A DNA stretch of 5,600 bases. Source: Bacteroidales bacterium. GTDB lineage: Bacteria > Bacteroidota > Bacteroidia > Bacteroidales > GCA-2711565. Below, piece by piece: positions 5,530 through 5,600 of this stretch. Numbering within the stretch: position 1 is the stretch's first letter; each line of letters opens with the position of its first letter. Position numbers and translations under genes: made by a program. The stretch covers positions 1,472 through 7,071 of the forward strand of contig JAOZUV010000103.1 in the NCBI GenBank assembly GCA_029938505.1, given 5' to 3'. The notes under the pieces were generated by a model that was not told the origin of the DNA, did not search any database, and saw only the letters and a program-made list of their open reading frames with translations.

Positions 5530-5600
5530 AGGTCTCGAGCGGATTCGAACCGCTGTAGGAGCTTTTGCAGAGCCCAGCCTAGCCGCTCGGCCACGAGACC
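5530..5600 (-). tRNA. tRNA-Cys (anticodon GCA)
   Basis: All four arms fold on the minus strand, starting at base 5600. The acceptor GGTCTCG pairs with CGAGACC. The D-arm is GCC/GGC with an AGCGG-containing loop. The anticodon stem is GGGCT/AGCTC (one G-U pair) around loop CTGCAAA, giving anticodon GCA for Cys codons TGC/TGT. A 4-base variable region (CTAC) precedes the T-arm AGCGG/CCGCT with loop TTCGAAT. The base after the acceptor is T (discriminator U73), the identity base for cysteine. CCA is not encoded, since TCA follows instead, so the end must be added by CCA-adding enzyme. At 71 nucleotides it is complete and ends exactly at the window edge. Confidence 0.97.

Overview
The window looks like an ordinary, AT-rich chromosomal stretch from a member of the Bacteroidota. 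Three things point there: promoter-like pairs of the Bacteroidota type (TTTG about 20 bases before TAnnTTTG, best seen before glnS), A-rich leaders mostly without Shine-Dalgarno sequences, and protein types common in that phylum. I cannot place it below phylum. No phage, transposase, CRISPR array or defence gene is visible.

Left part (1-2589): a small DUF6249-like membrane protein is encoded on the minus strand. It diverges, across a 265-base AT-rich gap, from a plus-strand gene cluster made of an ECF sigma factor, a two-helix membrane protein that is a good positional candidate for its anti-sigma factor, and a fructosamine/ketosamine-3-kinase family protein. The gaps inside the cluster are 14 and 30 bases, so co-transcription is likely. 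The sigma/anti-sigma pair would sense an unknown envelope signal. The kinase may be part of the same response (protein deglycation) or simply a neighbour.

Middle (2590-4596): a composite palindromic intergenic repeat of about 120 bp precedes glutaminyl-tRNA synthetase (glnS), which has its own well-formed promoter and a strong intrinsic terminator.

Right part (4597-5600): an unrecognised multi-pass membrane protein, two copies of a short GTCGAA-containing intergenic repeat (before the glnS terminator and after the membrane gene), and a complete tRNA-Cys(GCA) on the minus strand with its terminator.

The least explained signals are inverted repeats. One is a perfect 15-bp-arm dyad inside the 3' part of the membrane-protein gene. 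Another is a 10-bp-arm palindrome near the start of the putative anti-sigma gene. Its half-site recurs as an 8-bp-arm dyad upstream of the membrane-protein gene. I did not find a convincing new multi-gene system.
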